A stretch of DNA of 64,000 bases from Corynebacterium flavescens (GTDB lineage Bacteria; Actinomycetota; Actinomycetes; Mycobacteriales; Mycobacteriaceae): contig NZ_VXKK01000042.1 of assembly GCF_008693105.1 (NCBI RefSeq), positions 186,001-250,000 of the forward strand. The letters run 5' to 3'. This document shows positions 53,016 through 61,747 of the stretch, piece by piece. The notes beneath the pieces are model-generated. The model saw only the letters and a list, made by a program, of their open reading frames with translations. It was not told the DNA's origin and searched no databases. How positions within the stretch are numbered: the first letter of the stretch is position 1; each line of letters opens with the position of its first letter. The translations under genes and the position numbers were made by a program.

Positions 53016-53213
53016 ATGGCACTCGAAACCGATTCATTGAACAAGCGCACCCTCGGCCCCGCCGTGGGCAGCGCTGTGGTCGGCATCGCGCTCGGCGTCG
53101 TCACCATCATCGGAATCGCCCAGTTCTCGGGCTCAGATGCCGTGCCGCAGGGCAACGCCGTTCCCGCAGATCAGGCGGTCATGGGCGGACCCGAGTACGG
53201 CTCGCGCGAGTAG
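53016..53213 (+). CDS. DUF2613 small membrane protein
   Basis: 65 residues: a short polar start, one membrane helix (AVVGIALGVVTIIGIAQF) and an outer tail ending GGPEYGSRE. This pattern matches the DUF2613 family, found in corynebacteria and mycobacteria. It precedes the arabinofuranosyltransferase gene by 19 bases, so a role linked to arabinan synthesis is plausible but unproven. Confidence 0.85.
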   Translation: MALETDSLNKRTLGPAVGSAVVGIALGVVTIIGIAQFSGSDAVPQGNAVPADQAVMGGPEYGSRE

Positions 53214-53232
53214 TCCCCCTCCCTCCCAGTTG

Positions 53233-56200
53233 ATGCCCCGAAACTCCCGCGGGTGGCGCAGACTCTCCATCGCTTTCCTCGCCCTAGTTGTTGTGCTGCA
53301 ACCCTGGGGCAAGGTCGCCGCGGACACCAAGCTCGATCTGGTGGCCAACCCGGCTGGCTTCCTCGCCGGCGCCTTCACCATCTACAGCGATAATTTCCCG
53401 CTGGGACAGCTCCAGAATCAGGCCTACGGTTATCTCTTTCCGCAGGGTCCTTTCTTCTTGTTGCTGGATCCGCTCCCGGACTGGATTGCCCAGCGTCTGT
53501 GGTGGTTTGTGGTGCTCGTCGTTGGATTCTGCGGCTTTCAGCGCCTCACGCAGGCACTAGGAATGCGGGGATTGTGGCCCACGGTAGCTGCGCTACTTTT
53601 TGCGCTTTCTCCCCGCGCGCTGACCACGTTGACGGCGATATCTTCTGAGACCTGGCCGGTGATGCTCGCCCCGTGGGTCATCCTGCCTTTCCTACGCGAG
53701 AGACTGGATTGGCGCAGCGCCGCCGCAGCAGTCATCCCCGTGGCGTGCATGGGCGCGGTCAACGCCACCGCCACCATCGCTGCCTGTCTGCCCGCGGCCC
53801 TCATCCTGATCTATCGCCGCGCCTGGCGGCCCGGGGTTATTTGGCTGGCCGGTTGCGCCGCGGTCAGCGCATGGTGGCTTGTGCCGCTGTTCATCCTGGG
53901 GCGCTACTCGCCGCCCTTCACGGAGTTCATCGAGTCCTCCTATGTCACCACCCGGTGGCTCAACCTGCCGGAGATTCTGCGCGGAACAACCAGCTGGGCG
54001 CCCTTCGTCGATACCGAGCGGGTTGCCGGTAACGCACTAGCCACGCAGCCGGTGTTTATCCTGGTCACCATGGCCGTGGCCGCCATCGGCATCTACGGGC
54101 TGGCCAAGCTCCCGCGGGTATGGGCGCTCATGGCGCTCGTCGGCATCGCGATCCTTGGCACTCACGCGACGTGGTATCTCGACGCGCTGGACGGGCCGCT
54201 GGCGGCGCTGCGCAACCTGCATAAATTCGATCCGCTGGTGCGCATTCCCCTGCTCCTGGGTTTTGCCCGGGCCCTGGCGGGAATAGATCTGCCACGAACT
54301 CTGCACCCGAGCCGGCGTCAGGCCGTGGGAGTGGCGGTCATCCTCCTCGTTGTCAGCGCACTCGCCCCTGCGCTAAGCGGGCGCCTCTTGCCGCGCGGAG
54401 CTTATGAGAAGGTGCCGGAGTATTGGCATCAGGCGGCGGATTTTATCAACGCGAATGCCCAGGGAACGCGCACGCTTATCTATCCGCCGGCCTCCTTTGC
54501 CCGCCAGGACTGGGGCTGGACCCGCGACGAGCCGGCGCAACCTCTCCTCGAGGTTCCCTGGGCCGTGCGGGATGCCATCCCTTTGGTCCCGCCGGAGGCC
54601 ATTCGCGGGCTCGATGGCGTCATGGATACCCTCGAGCAGGATCCCTCCTCTGCTTCCCGGGTGCTGGCCCGGCTGGGCATCGGCGCCATTATCCTGCGCC
54701 ACGATCTGGAGAACTCCGGGAGTAGTCATGAACCTAACGCGGCAGACTTCGGCGGGCAGGTCCACACCTTCGGCGAGGTCGACGTGGTCACTTTGAATAA
54801 TGACTCCATGGCGCTGAGTGAATCCGCGCCGCTCCGTGTCGCAGGCGGCGGCGAGTCTTTGGCCTTCCTCGATGCTGTAGCGGGGCCTGCTGTGCGCGAG
54901 TTGGTCGACAGCGACGCCCAGATTGTCACGGATACCCCCACCTTGAGCGACCGCAATTATGGCACCCTCGACGGCGGGCTCTCTGCCCCGCTGGCCACGG
55001 ATGATCCCTCCACGGTGCACAACCGGCTGCGGGACTATCCCTCGAGCGGCCCATTGAGCGTCGTTGAGTCCACCGGGGCGCAGGTTGTGGCCTCGTCCTC
55101 GGCGGCGGATGCCAATGCCTTCGGTGGCGCGCAGCCGCGCCAGTCCGTCACCGCGGCAGTCGACGGGGAGAACTCCACCTCGTGGTGGCCGGCCCCCGGC
55201 GATACCGGGTGGATTGAGCTGCGCGGGCACTTTTCCTCGCCGCGCCTGAACATCATGGCCACCTCGCAGACCACCGTGACGGTGCGTTCGGGTTCGGCCG
55301 CCGTCGAGGTCGAGCTCGAGCCCTATCATTCCGAGCAGGTGCGGGTGCCCGGGGGAGACACCGAGGCCATTCGCGTCGAGCTGAGCGAGCGCGTTGGTAT
55401 TGCCAACCTGGAGGTGGAAGGCACTCCCATCGAGCGCGTGCTCACCGTGCCGGATACCTCACCCAACGTGCAACAGTTCTTCTTCCAGCAGATCTTCCAG
55501 GACTCGCGAGTGCTCATCCGCGATTTCACCGCCCCACGCCCCATGGAAGTTAAGGTGGACTCGCCCAAGCCCGTGCTTGTCGACGGCGTCTTACACCACC
55601 CCGGCGATACCCTCGAGCTTTCCCCTGGCCAGCACCGCGTGCGCAGCACCGGCGCCTGGGTTTCCCTCCAGTCAACCTCTTGGTCACCGCCGCAGGATTA
55701 TCGGCTTTCTGGCCCCGAGATCGCGGCCGCCGATAGCCCGCGCCTGCTGGTTACCGGGCGCGCCTTCAACGAGGGCTTGCAAGGTTTCCTCGGGGACACC
55801 CCGCTGGTGGCCCGCGAAGTCGATGCCGCGACTCAGGCCTTTGAGATTCCGGCGGGGCAGGCGGGAACCTTCCGCATGTCTTTCGTGGCGCAGCCGTGGT
55901 ATTTCGCGGCCCTCGTATTCGGCGGGGCGCTGGGGCTTCTAACGCTAGGTCTATGTCTGCTTTCCCTGCGCCGGCGCAGCGGCTGGTGGCAGCCGACACA
56001 GGGCTCTAGAGGCCTAGTCGCCCTCGTGGTTCTCGCACTACTGGGCTGGCAAGCCCTTGTCGCCGGGCTGTGTGCCTGGGCCATCGTGCGTTGGACCACC
56101 ATCCCCGCCCCCGCCCTGGCCGGAGGGCTCGTGGCTATCGCAGGCGCGATGCTGGCCCGCGCGCCCTGGCCCAGCGGCTCTTATGCGGGGGACTCGGATC

Positions 56201-56391
56201 TCTTGTTGTGGCTGTGCGCGGCGGCGCTGGCGTGCCTGGAATATCCAACGCCGGCCAGGCGCCTCAATAAGGACATAGCTCACGGCAGCAACCACTACGC
56301 TGCCCGCCACCGTAAGCACGAGCACGAGGACAAAATCGGCGACCTGGCCGCTAAAGAGCGGGATACCCGCGAGCGGGAAGACGAGCGATAG
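53233..56391 (+). CDS. aftD: Arabinofuranosyltransferase AftD (DUF3367)
   Basis: 1052 codons. The N-terminal 400 residues hold about ten membrane helices of a GT-C transferase, with SDNFPLGQLQNQAYGYLFPQGPFF and SSYVTTRWLNLPEILRGTTSW in the loops. Large beta-rich extracytoplasmic modules follow (carbohydrate-binding type), then two C-terminal helices (GLVALVVLALLGWQALVAGL). AftD adds alpha(1-3) arabinofuranose branches to arabinogalactan and lipoarabinomannan. The last 40 codons after LACLEYP read a highly charged sequence antisense to the acyltransferase gene, so the natural end was probably near 56260. Confidence 0.9.
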   Translation: MPRNSRGWRRLSIAFLALVVVLQPWGKVAADTKLDLVANPAGFLAGAFTIYSDNFPLGQLQNQAYGYLFPQGPFFLLLDPLPDWIAQRLWWFVVLVVGFCGFQRLTQALGMRGLWPTVAALLFALSPRALTTLTAISSETWPVMLAPWVILPFLRERLDWRSAAAAVIPVACMGAVNATATIAACLPAALILIYRRAWRPGVIWLAGCAAVSAWWLVPLFILGRYSPPFTEFIESSYVTTRWLNLPEILRGTTSWAPFVDTERVAGNALATQPVFILVTMAVAAIGIYGLAKLPRVWALMALVGIAILGTHATWYLDALDGPLAALRNLHKFDPLVRIPLLLGFARALAGIDLPRTLHPSRRQAVGVAVILLVVSALAPALSGRLLPRGAYEKVPEYWHQAADFINANAQGTRTLIYPPASFARQDWGWTRDEPAQPLLEVPWAVRDAIPLVPPEAIRGLDGVMDTLEQDPSSASRVLARLGIGAIILRHDLENSGSSHEPNAADFGGQVHTFGEVDVVTLNNDSMALSESAPLRVAGGGESLAFLDAVAGPAVRELVDSDAQIVTDTPTLSDRNYGTLDGGLSAPLATDDPSTVHNRLRDYPSSGPLSVVESTGAQVVASSSAADANAFGGAQPRQSVTAAVDGENSTSWWPAPGDTGWIELRGHFSSPRLNIMATSQTTVTVRSGSAAVEVELEPYHSEQVRVPGGDTEAIRVELSERVGIANLEVEGTPIERVLTVPDTSPNVQQFFFQQIFQDSRVLIRDFTAPRPMEVKVDSPKPVLVDGVLHHPGDTLELSPGQHRVRSTGAWVSLQSTSWSPPQDYRLSGPEIAAADSPRLLVTGRAFNEGLQGFLGDTPLVAREVDAATQAFEIPAGQAGTFRMSFVAQPWYFAALVFGGALGLLTLGLCLLSLRRRSGWWQPTQGSRGLVALVVLALLGWQALVAGLCAWAIVRWTTIPAPALAGGLVAIAGAMLARAPWPSGSYAGDSDLLLWLCAAALACLEYPTPARRLNKDIAHGSNHYAARHRKHEHEDKIGDLAAKERDTREREDER

Positions 56392-57306
56392 CACTGCAAC
56401 GTGCCATAAAAACAGCGAATAAGACCAACGCCCTAGGCCTAAGACAAAGGGATGGGCATAAAGCGAGGTTTCCCGTGGAACCAACGCCACGGGCACCACG
56501 ACGCACATTCCAAAGACCGCGCCGACGACGATGCGCTGCGCAAACTCTTGGGGCTCTGGGTGGACAAGGCCACGCGGGCCGAACCACTCCCGGCTGGCCA
56601 GCGATACGCATCCGGCGGCGAGCAACCACCACAGCCAGCGCCAGCTAAATACCTTGCGTGCCCAGCGCGGGAGGTGCCCCTCGCATTCGGCGGCGACCAT
56701 CCCCACGACGAACCACAAGGTATAGGCAGGCGGCCAGATCTGCGAGTTGACCTGGTCGGAATCATAATCGGCCACAAAGGGCAGGAAGGCCCAGCCCAGG
56801 CTCAGAATCCCGGCGGTGACTAAGACCGCTATGCGCTGGCCACGGGTGCGCCCAGCCAGCGCCCACGCCAGCAGGGGAAGCACGAGGTAGAAGGAAAACT
56901 CCACGCACAGCGACCACAGGTGCGTAAGCCCAGGGGCGAGCCCATCCTTGACATAAATCTGCGTCGCCGTGAGGTTGCTGAGGACTTGGCCGGGGGAGGC
57001 GGTGTGGGCTTCGGGAAGCAGGGCCAAGACCACGCACACGCACGCGAGATAGGCCGGGGCGAGGCGCGCCACGCGGGAGAAGAAGTACTCGCCGGGGGCG
57101 TGCAGGCCACGACGGCGCCACAGCAAAAAGGCGCTGAGCGCGAAGAATACCGCAACGAAGTAATCGAAGCGCTCCGTTATCCCCCACCCGATTCCGGTCT
57201 GGAAGGACACGTGAGTCACAATGATTCCCACAGCCGCGACCGCGCGTAACCCATCAAGTTCAGGGAGATGCTGCGGTACGCTCAGCTGAGTAGCCCTGTG
57301 CGTCAC
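56038..57306 (-). CDS. Membrane acyltransferase (acyltransferase 3 family)
   Basis: 422 codons. HLPELDGLRAVAAVGIIVTHVSF carries the family His, and FSRVARLAPAYL and HLWSLCVEFSFYLVLPLLAW are typical blocks. About ten membrane helices end with VVVAAVSYVLIEAPGRRW. Such proteins O-acylate sugars or other envelope molecules. GTG 57306 was chosen because AAGGAGT precedes it. After residue 350 (about position 56255) the frame is antisense to aftD and has no family likeness, so the genuine C-terminus is probably shorter. Substrate unknown. Confidence 0.85.
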   Translation of the reverse strand: MTHRATQLSVPQHLPELDGLRAVAAVGIIVTHVSFQTGIGWGITERFDYFVAVFFALSAFLLWRRRGLHAPGEYFFSRVARLAPAYLACVCVVLALLPEAHTASPGQVLSNLTATQIYVKDGLAPGLTHLWSLCVEFSFYLVLPLLAWALAGRTRGQRIAVLVTAGILSLGWAFLPFVADYDSDQVNSQIWPPAYTLWFVVGMVAAECEGHLPRWARKVFSWRWLWWLLAAGCVSLASREWFGPRGLVHPEPQEFAQRIVVGAVFGMCVVVPVALVPRETSLYAHPFVLGLGRWSYSLFLWHVAVLSLVFPLAGIPLFSGQVADFVLVLVLTVAGSVVVAAVSYVLIEAPGRRWIFQARQRRRAQPQQEIRVPRIRAAGPGRAGQHRACDSHEPSGQGGGGDGGPTHDGPGTQPGDKGLPAQ

Positions 57307-57352
57307 GCCTACTCCTTCTGCTCGCCTTGGCCGTGCCCGGAAACTGATTGGA

Positions 57353-57358
57353 CATAAT
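57353..57358 (+). promoter_or_regulatory. -10 box, probable leaderless start of the DUF3068 gene
   Basis: CATAAT, 6 bases, then ATG 57365, with no ribosome binding site. Confidence 0.4.
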
Positions 57359-57364
57359 ACTGCA

Positions 57365-58489
57365 ATGAAGCGATTGCCTAGTTCTCGCTCGCCCCTGACC
57401 TGGGTGGTCGTCGCCGCGATCCTTTCGCTGCTCTTGGGCTCCATTGTGCCGCCACTGTATATCAACCACTCGCGGCCCCTGCCGGTAGACCAAGACTTCT
57501 CCGTCGAATCCGCCCCCGCCACTGGGCCCGTGCTCGATGTCGATGCCTATTCTCAGCGCGCGGTGCCAGAGACCAACCGCGCTGAGGAAGGCTGCGGCGC
57601 CGACAGTTCCAAGCTGCACTGCTATATCACCGAATCAGACATCACCGTGACCCGGCAGATGCGCAGTCAGAGCACCGATTTTCCCGGCGCGGAGAAGAAG
57701 TCCGTGGCCGCGACCAGCTCTGATGTGAGTTTTCAGGTGAGCGGAAGGACTCTCCTCGAGACCAGCGAGGAGGCCTTCCTCAACCGCGAATCCGCCTACC
57801 CCATGCCGGGTGAGAATAACTCCCAGCACGTGGACGGCGCGCTTTTTGCCTCCGGATTTGAGCAAGACGCCTTCGAGCGCGATGGATTGAACTACTTCTT
57901 CCCCTCCGCCACGGAGCAGCGTTCCTATGCCTACTTCGACAGCCTGACCCAGCGCGCCGACCCCATTGACTACCGCACCAAAGAGACGCTCGAGTCCATC
58001 CCCACCTACGTCTATCACCAGGATATTGCGCCGACCTCACTTCCTGAGGCGTTGAACGGGGCTGGCCCTGCCACCCTGCGCGGGCCCGCGCGAGACTTCT
58101 ACTCCCCGGATTCCCTCGCCCGCTACAGCCTTGGCGCCGCGGATTCTGTGGTGCTCGAGCCCTATTACACGGTCTCGCGCGAGGTCTGGGTTGAGCCGAC
58201 CACCGGCACTGTCCTCAACGCAGATGAGAAGCTCTCCATCTTTTATGCCACCGATGCGAAACAGGCCAAGGATATGGCCGCGGCACAAGACACCGCGCAG
58301 CGCTCGCTGCTCAGCGTGGACATGACTTTCTCCGATGACTCCCGCGCGCAGAGGCATTCCACGGTGGCGCCGCTCATCACCACAATCAAGGTTCTCAGCC
58401 TTCTCGGTTGGGCGGGCAAGGCGCTCGGCATGGTGCTGCTGGGCGTAGCCGCCTTCATCTTCGTGCGCCGCCACCGTGCGCGCGGATAA
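57365..58489 (+). CDS. DUF3068 membrane protein
   Basis: 374 residues. N-terminal helix (LTWVVVAAILSLLLGSIVPPLYI), a large extracytoplasmic domain with one Cys pair (EEGCGADSSKLHCY), and a C-terminal helix (LGMVLLGVAAFIFV) with basic tail. YAYFDSLTQRADPIDYRTKETLESIPTYVYHQDI fits the DUF3068 family, conserved in mycolate-containing actinobacteria beside arabinan genes. Function unknown. It overlaps the next gene by 14 bases. Confidence 0.87.
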   Translation: MKRLPSSRSPLTWVVVAAILSLLLGSIVPPLYINHSRPLPVDQDFSVESAPATGPVLDVDAYSQRAVPETNRAEEGCGADSSKLHCYITESDITVTRQMRSQSTDFPGAEKKSVAATSSDVSFQVSGRTLLETSEEAFLNRESAYPMPGENNSQHVDGALFASGFEQDAFERDGLNYFFPSATEQRSYAYFDSLTQRADPIDYRTKETLESIPTYVYHQDIAPTSLPEALNGAGPATLRGPARDFYSPDSLARYSLGAADSVVLEPYYTVSREVWVEPTTGTVLNADEKLSIFYATDAKQAKDMAAAQDTAQRSLLSVDMTFSDDSRAQRHSTVAPLITTIKVLSLLGWAGKALGMVLLGVAAFIFVRRHRARG

Positions 58490-59954
58490 GGCGCTCCTCC
58501 TGGCGTGGGGGTTGATCCTCGTCGCCGCTGTGGGCTGGCCTTTTCTCCTGCCGGGCGAATACCTGTGGCGGGACATGGCCCTGCTCCACGATCCCGCGCT
58601 CACCCCTGGCGCGCTCGGCTCCGGCGCGCTGCCCGCCCGCAACGTTCCGCAGGACGCACTCTTGGCGCTGGCCGGCGGCCCGTGGATCGCGCGGGTGCTC
58701 ATCCTGGGGGCCGCGGGATGCGCCGCCGCGACGGCCGCTTTATGGGCCGCCTCACCGTGGACTGCGGCGGGAGCGATGGCCTGCGCTGTTGCCAATCCCT
58801 TCGTCATCGAGCGCTTGCTGCAGGGCCAGTGGTCCCTGGCCATAGCCGCCTGGCTGCTGCCCGTTATCGCCTACTGCGGGCTGCGCGGGCACGAACGCAG
58901 CGCCTGGCTGGCCATGTGCGTGGCCTCGATTACTCCCACCGGCGCGGTATTCGCCGTGCTCACCGCACTCTTCTGTGCCCGCACCAGAGTAGGGCTCGCG
59001 GGCCTAGTTCTGTGGCTGCCTTGGGCCATTCCCGGGATTATGCAGGCTCAGACGGGGAGTGTAACGGGATCTGCGCGGACAGCCGTCGAGGCTTTCTCTC
59101 CCCACGCCGAGCATCTCGTCGGCACGGCTGGCGCACTCATCGGGCTCGGCGGAATCTGGAATAGCCAGGCCGTGCCCGATTCCCGCACCGCCGGCTTCGC
59201 GCTGGCAGGTTTGGGCGTCGCGGCGCTGGCAGTGCTGGGTGCCTTCCGTCTGGTGCGGCGCGAGGCCCAGCGTCTCGGCGCGCTGGCTCTCATGGGCATG
59301 GGCGCTGCGCTGGCACTGTGGCTTTGTCCTGGAGTGGCCGTCTGGCTGGTGGAAAATGTTCCTGGCGCCGGCCTAGTGCGAGACTCTCAGAAACTGGTCA
59401 TGCTGGCCATTCCGCTCTACGTGGCCGGGTTGGGCGCGCTGCCACGCGGCTTCGCCCCGCTGGCTTTGGCGTGTACGCTGCTGCAAAACGTTGATGCGCC
59501 GCGTGCACTTGGCGTGCTCGCCCCTACCGATACCGGGGTGGACCGCGCACTGGTCGCAGAGATCGATGACCGCACCGCCCTTTTTGTGGACCGGCCCTAC
59601 CTCGTTGAGGTGACGGCTGCTGATGGCACACGCGGGGTAGCCATTGACCCCTATTCCAAGGTGACTGCGCAGCTGAGTTCTGGGCAGCTGAGCGTCGACG
59701 GCGACGTCGTAGACCAGGCAGCACCCGCCTACCTCGCCGCGCTGGCTGCCTGGGATGAGCGTGACATGGCGCAATTGGAGAAGCTAGGCGTCGGCGTGGT
59801 GGTCTTAGATGGACGGATCGTGGCAAGCACTCCCGCCCCGCCGCCTGCGCTGCCGTGGGCACCTATGGCTGGGTGGCTTATTTCCCCGCTCTTGGCACTA
59901 GTTCTCCGAGGAGCTCCTCGAAGCGCCTGCCCGTTAACTCCCAAGAAAAGGTAG
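58476..59954 (+). CDS. Polytopic membrane protein of the arabinan cluster
   Basis: 492 residues, about ten membrane helices, GTG start inside the end of the DUF3068 gene. It begins LLLAWGLILVAAVGWPFLLPGEYLWRDMALLHDP, ending with a short extracytoplasmic alpha/beta part. The hydropathy is GT-C-like but I find no clear catalytic Asp motif, so I do not name an activity. Because the two genes overlap and occur together, the products may form a complex. Its 3' end overlaps the GT4 gene by 77 bases. Confidence 0.75.
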   Translation: MRADKALLLAWGLILVAAVGWPFLLPGEYLWRDMALLHDPALTPGALGSGALPARNVPQDALLALAGGPWIARVLILGAAGCAAATAALWAASPWTAAGAMACAVANPFVIERLLQGQWSLAIAAWLLPVIAYCGLRGHERSAWLAMCVASITPTGAVFAVLTALFCARTRVGLAGLVLWLPWAIPGIMQAQTGSVTGSARTAVEAFSPHAEHLVGTAGALIGLGGIWNSQAVPDSRTAGFALAGLGVAALAVLGAFRLVRREAQRLGALALMGMGAALALWLCPGVAVWLVENVPGAGLVRDSQKLVMLAIPLYVAGLGALPRGFAPLALACTLLQNVDAPRALGVLAPTDTGVDRALVAEIDDRTALFVDRPYLVEVTAADGTRGVAIDPYSKVTAQLSSGQLSVDGDVVDQAAPAYLAALAAWDERDMAQLEKLGVGVVVLDGRIVASTPAPPPALPWAPMAGWLISPLLALVLRGAPRSACPLTPKKR

Positions 59955-60978
59955 CCGCGAAGGCGCGGGCTGCCTCGCCCAAGCGCTTGCGGCGCCGAGT
60001 ATCCCGCAGCAGGCGCGCGGTGGCCTCCACGAACTCGCTTTCCCGCGCGACTAATACTCCCGTCTCTCCATCGATGACGCTATCGCGCAAGCCGAACTTA
60101 TAGCCGATGGTGGGGACGCCGTGCTGGGCAGCCTCCATGACGGCCAAGCCCCAGCCTTCCTTGCGCGAGGGCATGAGGTGGGCATCGGCCCGCGCGAGCA
60201 GCGCGTGCTTATAGTCCTCCGTCACCTGACCGCGGAAGCGCACCCTCTCGCTGACACCATGTTGTTCGGCGTACTCACGCAGGTGCGATTCCCACCAGCC
60301 GGATCCGATGACATCAAGCACCGCGCCAGGAGTATGGGCCACGGTATCCATGGCGTGCTCAATCTGCTTGTGCGGCACCAGCCGCGACAGCGTCACTAGG
60401 TGTAGCTGCGCCTCGCGCTCGAGCACGGGGACATGCTCCGGGATTGGGTCGAGGCCGTTTTCGATGATGTGGGCGCCGCTCACCCCAAGCTTCTCCAGAT
60501 CTGCAGCGCTGGCTTGGGAGACCGTGACATAAGGGCTGCCACGATAAACGCGCGGAGCCACCCGCGATTCCAGGAACCACCCCAGCCGCGCCAGCACGGG
60601 CCCAGCCACCGGCCACTGATCCTGATGGCAGTGATGGGTGAGCAAGACCGTGGGCACCCCGGAGACGAGGCGCGCGAAGAAGGGGATGCCGTTTTGCGTG
60701 TCGACGACAACATCGACTCCCTTGGCATCCCCGATGCCGCAGCGGCCTGCCAGCATGAACAGCCACGCGCGCGGATAGACGCTGAACTTCGCGCCGGCGC
60801 GTGAGTACAGCACTCCCCCGCGCTTCTCGCGGCGGGCAGCATTCATGTGCTTGGCGCTGCGAAAGACCACCTCGTGGCCTTGGGCGGCGAGGTACTCGCC
60901 AACGCGCTCGAGGTAGCGCTCCGAGCCACCGCCCTGCGGGTGGGTGGAATCGCGCCAGCACAGTAAGAGAATTTTCAT
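59878..60978 (-). CDS. GT4-family glycosyltransferase
   Basis: 366 residues, GT-B fold. KILLLCWRDSTHPQGGGSERYLERVGEYLAAQGHEV is the acceptor-side glycine-rich loop. LVTLSRLVPHKQIEHAMDTV and MPSRKEGWGLAVMEAAQHGVPTIGY carry the E-x7-E nucleotide-sugar motif. It probably transfers a hexose in the cytoplasm to an envelope precursor. It is divergent from a methyltransferase gene; a 15-base palindrome lies in the 24 bases between them. Confidence 0.88.
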   Translation of the reverse strand: MKILLLCWRDSTHPQGGGSERYLERVGEYLAAQGHEVVFRSAKHMNAARREKRGGVLYSRAGAKFSVYPRAWLFMLAGRCGIGDAKGVDVVVDTQNGIPFFARLVSGVPTVLLTHHCHQDQWPVAGPVLARLGWFLESRVAPRVYRGSPYVTVSQASAADLEKLGVSGAHIIENGLDPIPEHVPVLEREAQLHLVTLSRLVPHKQIEHAMDTVAHTPGAVLDVIGSGWWESHLREYAEQHGVSERVRFRGQVTEDYKHALLARADAHLMPSRKEGWGLAVMEAAQHGVPTIGYKFGLRDSVIDGETGVLVARESEFVEATARLLRDTRRRKRLGEAARAFAATFSWELTGRRFEELLGELVPRAGK

Positions 60979-60984
60979 GTCGAA

Positions 60985-60999
60985 GCACTAGCCTAGTGC
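60985..60999. promoter_or_regulatory. Perfect palindrome in the GT4/methyltransferase divergent promoter
   Basis: GCACTAG-C-CTAGTGC, fully symmetric. TAGCCT (plus, 60989-60994) sits 8 bases before the methyltransferase ATG, and TAGGCT (minus) sits 11 bases before the GT4 ATG, so each could act as -10 box of one gene. Confidence 0.6.
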
Positions 61000-61002
61000 C
61001 TT

Positions 61003-61740
61003 ATGAGACAAACCCGTATCTTCGCTACTTTTCGCCGTTCTTGGCGGCTGCTGCGGTCATTTCGCTTCGAGCAGACTCGCCCGGACATCTTCTACGGCGG
61101 CTTGGCTGAGGATACTGCGGATCTGGTCACCGCGCTGGGCCGGGACTACGGGGTAGGTCTAGACGGTGCGCGCGTACTCGATGTGGGGGGCGGGCCAGGC
61201 TACTTCGCAGCGGCCTTCGCGCGGCGTGGGGCGCGCTACTTTGGGCTCGAGCCTGATGCGGGAGAGATGTCGGCGGCCGGGATAAAGCTGGCGAATTCAG
61301 TGCGCGGGGATGGCACCCGCCTGCCCTTCGCCGATGACGCCTTCGACGTTGTCTACTCTTCCAACGTGGCCGAGCACATCGCCGAGCCTTGGCGCATGGC
61401 CGATGAAATGGTGCGGGTTACGCGCCCAGGCGGGCTGGTCATAGTCAGCTACACGGTGTGGCTCGGCCCCTTCGGCGGGCACGAGACCGGGCTGTGGCAG
61501 CACTACGTCGGCGGCGAGTTCGCCCGGGATCGCTATACCCGCATTCACGGGCGGCAGCCGAAAAATGTCTTCGGTTCCTCGCTCTTCGCGGTTTCTGCCA
61601 AGGAGGGGCTGCGCTGGGCGCGCGCCCACAATGCCTGGGTTTTTCCGCGCTACCACCCACGCTGGGCGTGGTGGATAACGCGGGTGCCCGGCCTACGCGA
61701 GTTCTTGACCTCAAATCTCGTTATCGTAGTCCGGGCCTAG
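61003..61740 (+). CDS. Class I SAM-dependent methyltransferase
   Basis: 245 residues. ARVLDVGGGPGYFAAAFARRGARYFGLEPD is motif I plus the acidic residue after strand 2, and LPFADDAFDVVYSSNVAEHIAEPWRMADEMVRVTRPGGLVIVSY contains motifs II and III. Methyltransferase_11 type. Beside a GT4 gene it likely modifies an envelope or glycan compound; the substrate is not visible. It converges with pckG, with 7 bases between. Confidence 0.88.
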   Translation: MRQTRIFATFRRSWRLLRSFRFEQTRPDIFYGGLAEDTADLVTALGRDYGVGLDGARVLDVGGGPGYFAAAFARRGARYFGLEPDAGEMSAAGIKLANSVRGDGTRLPFADDAFDVVYSSNVAEHIAEPWRMADEMVRVTRPGGLVIVSYTVWLGPFGGHETGLWQHYVGGEFARDRYTRIHGRQPKNVFGSSLFAVSAKEGLRWARAHNAWVFPRYHPRWAWWITRVPGLREFLTSNLVIVVRA

Positions 61741-61747
61741 CCGGCGT

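Noticed and set aside
53137-53232. Upstream extension of aftD
   Set aside because: It overlaps the DUF2613 gene in another frame; ATG 53233 fits the family N-terminus.
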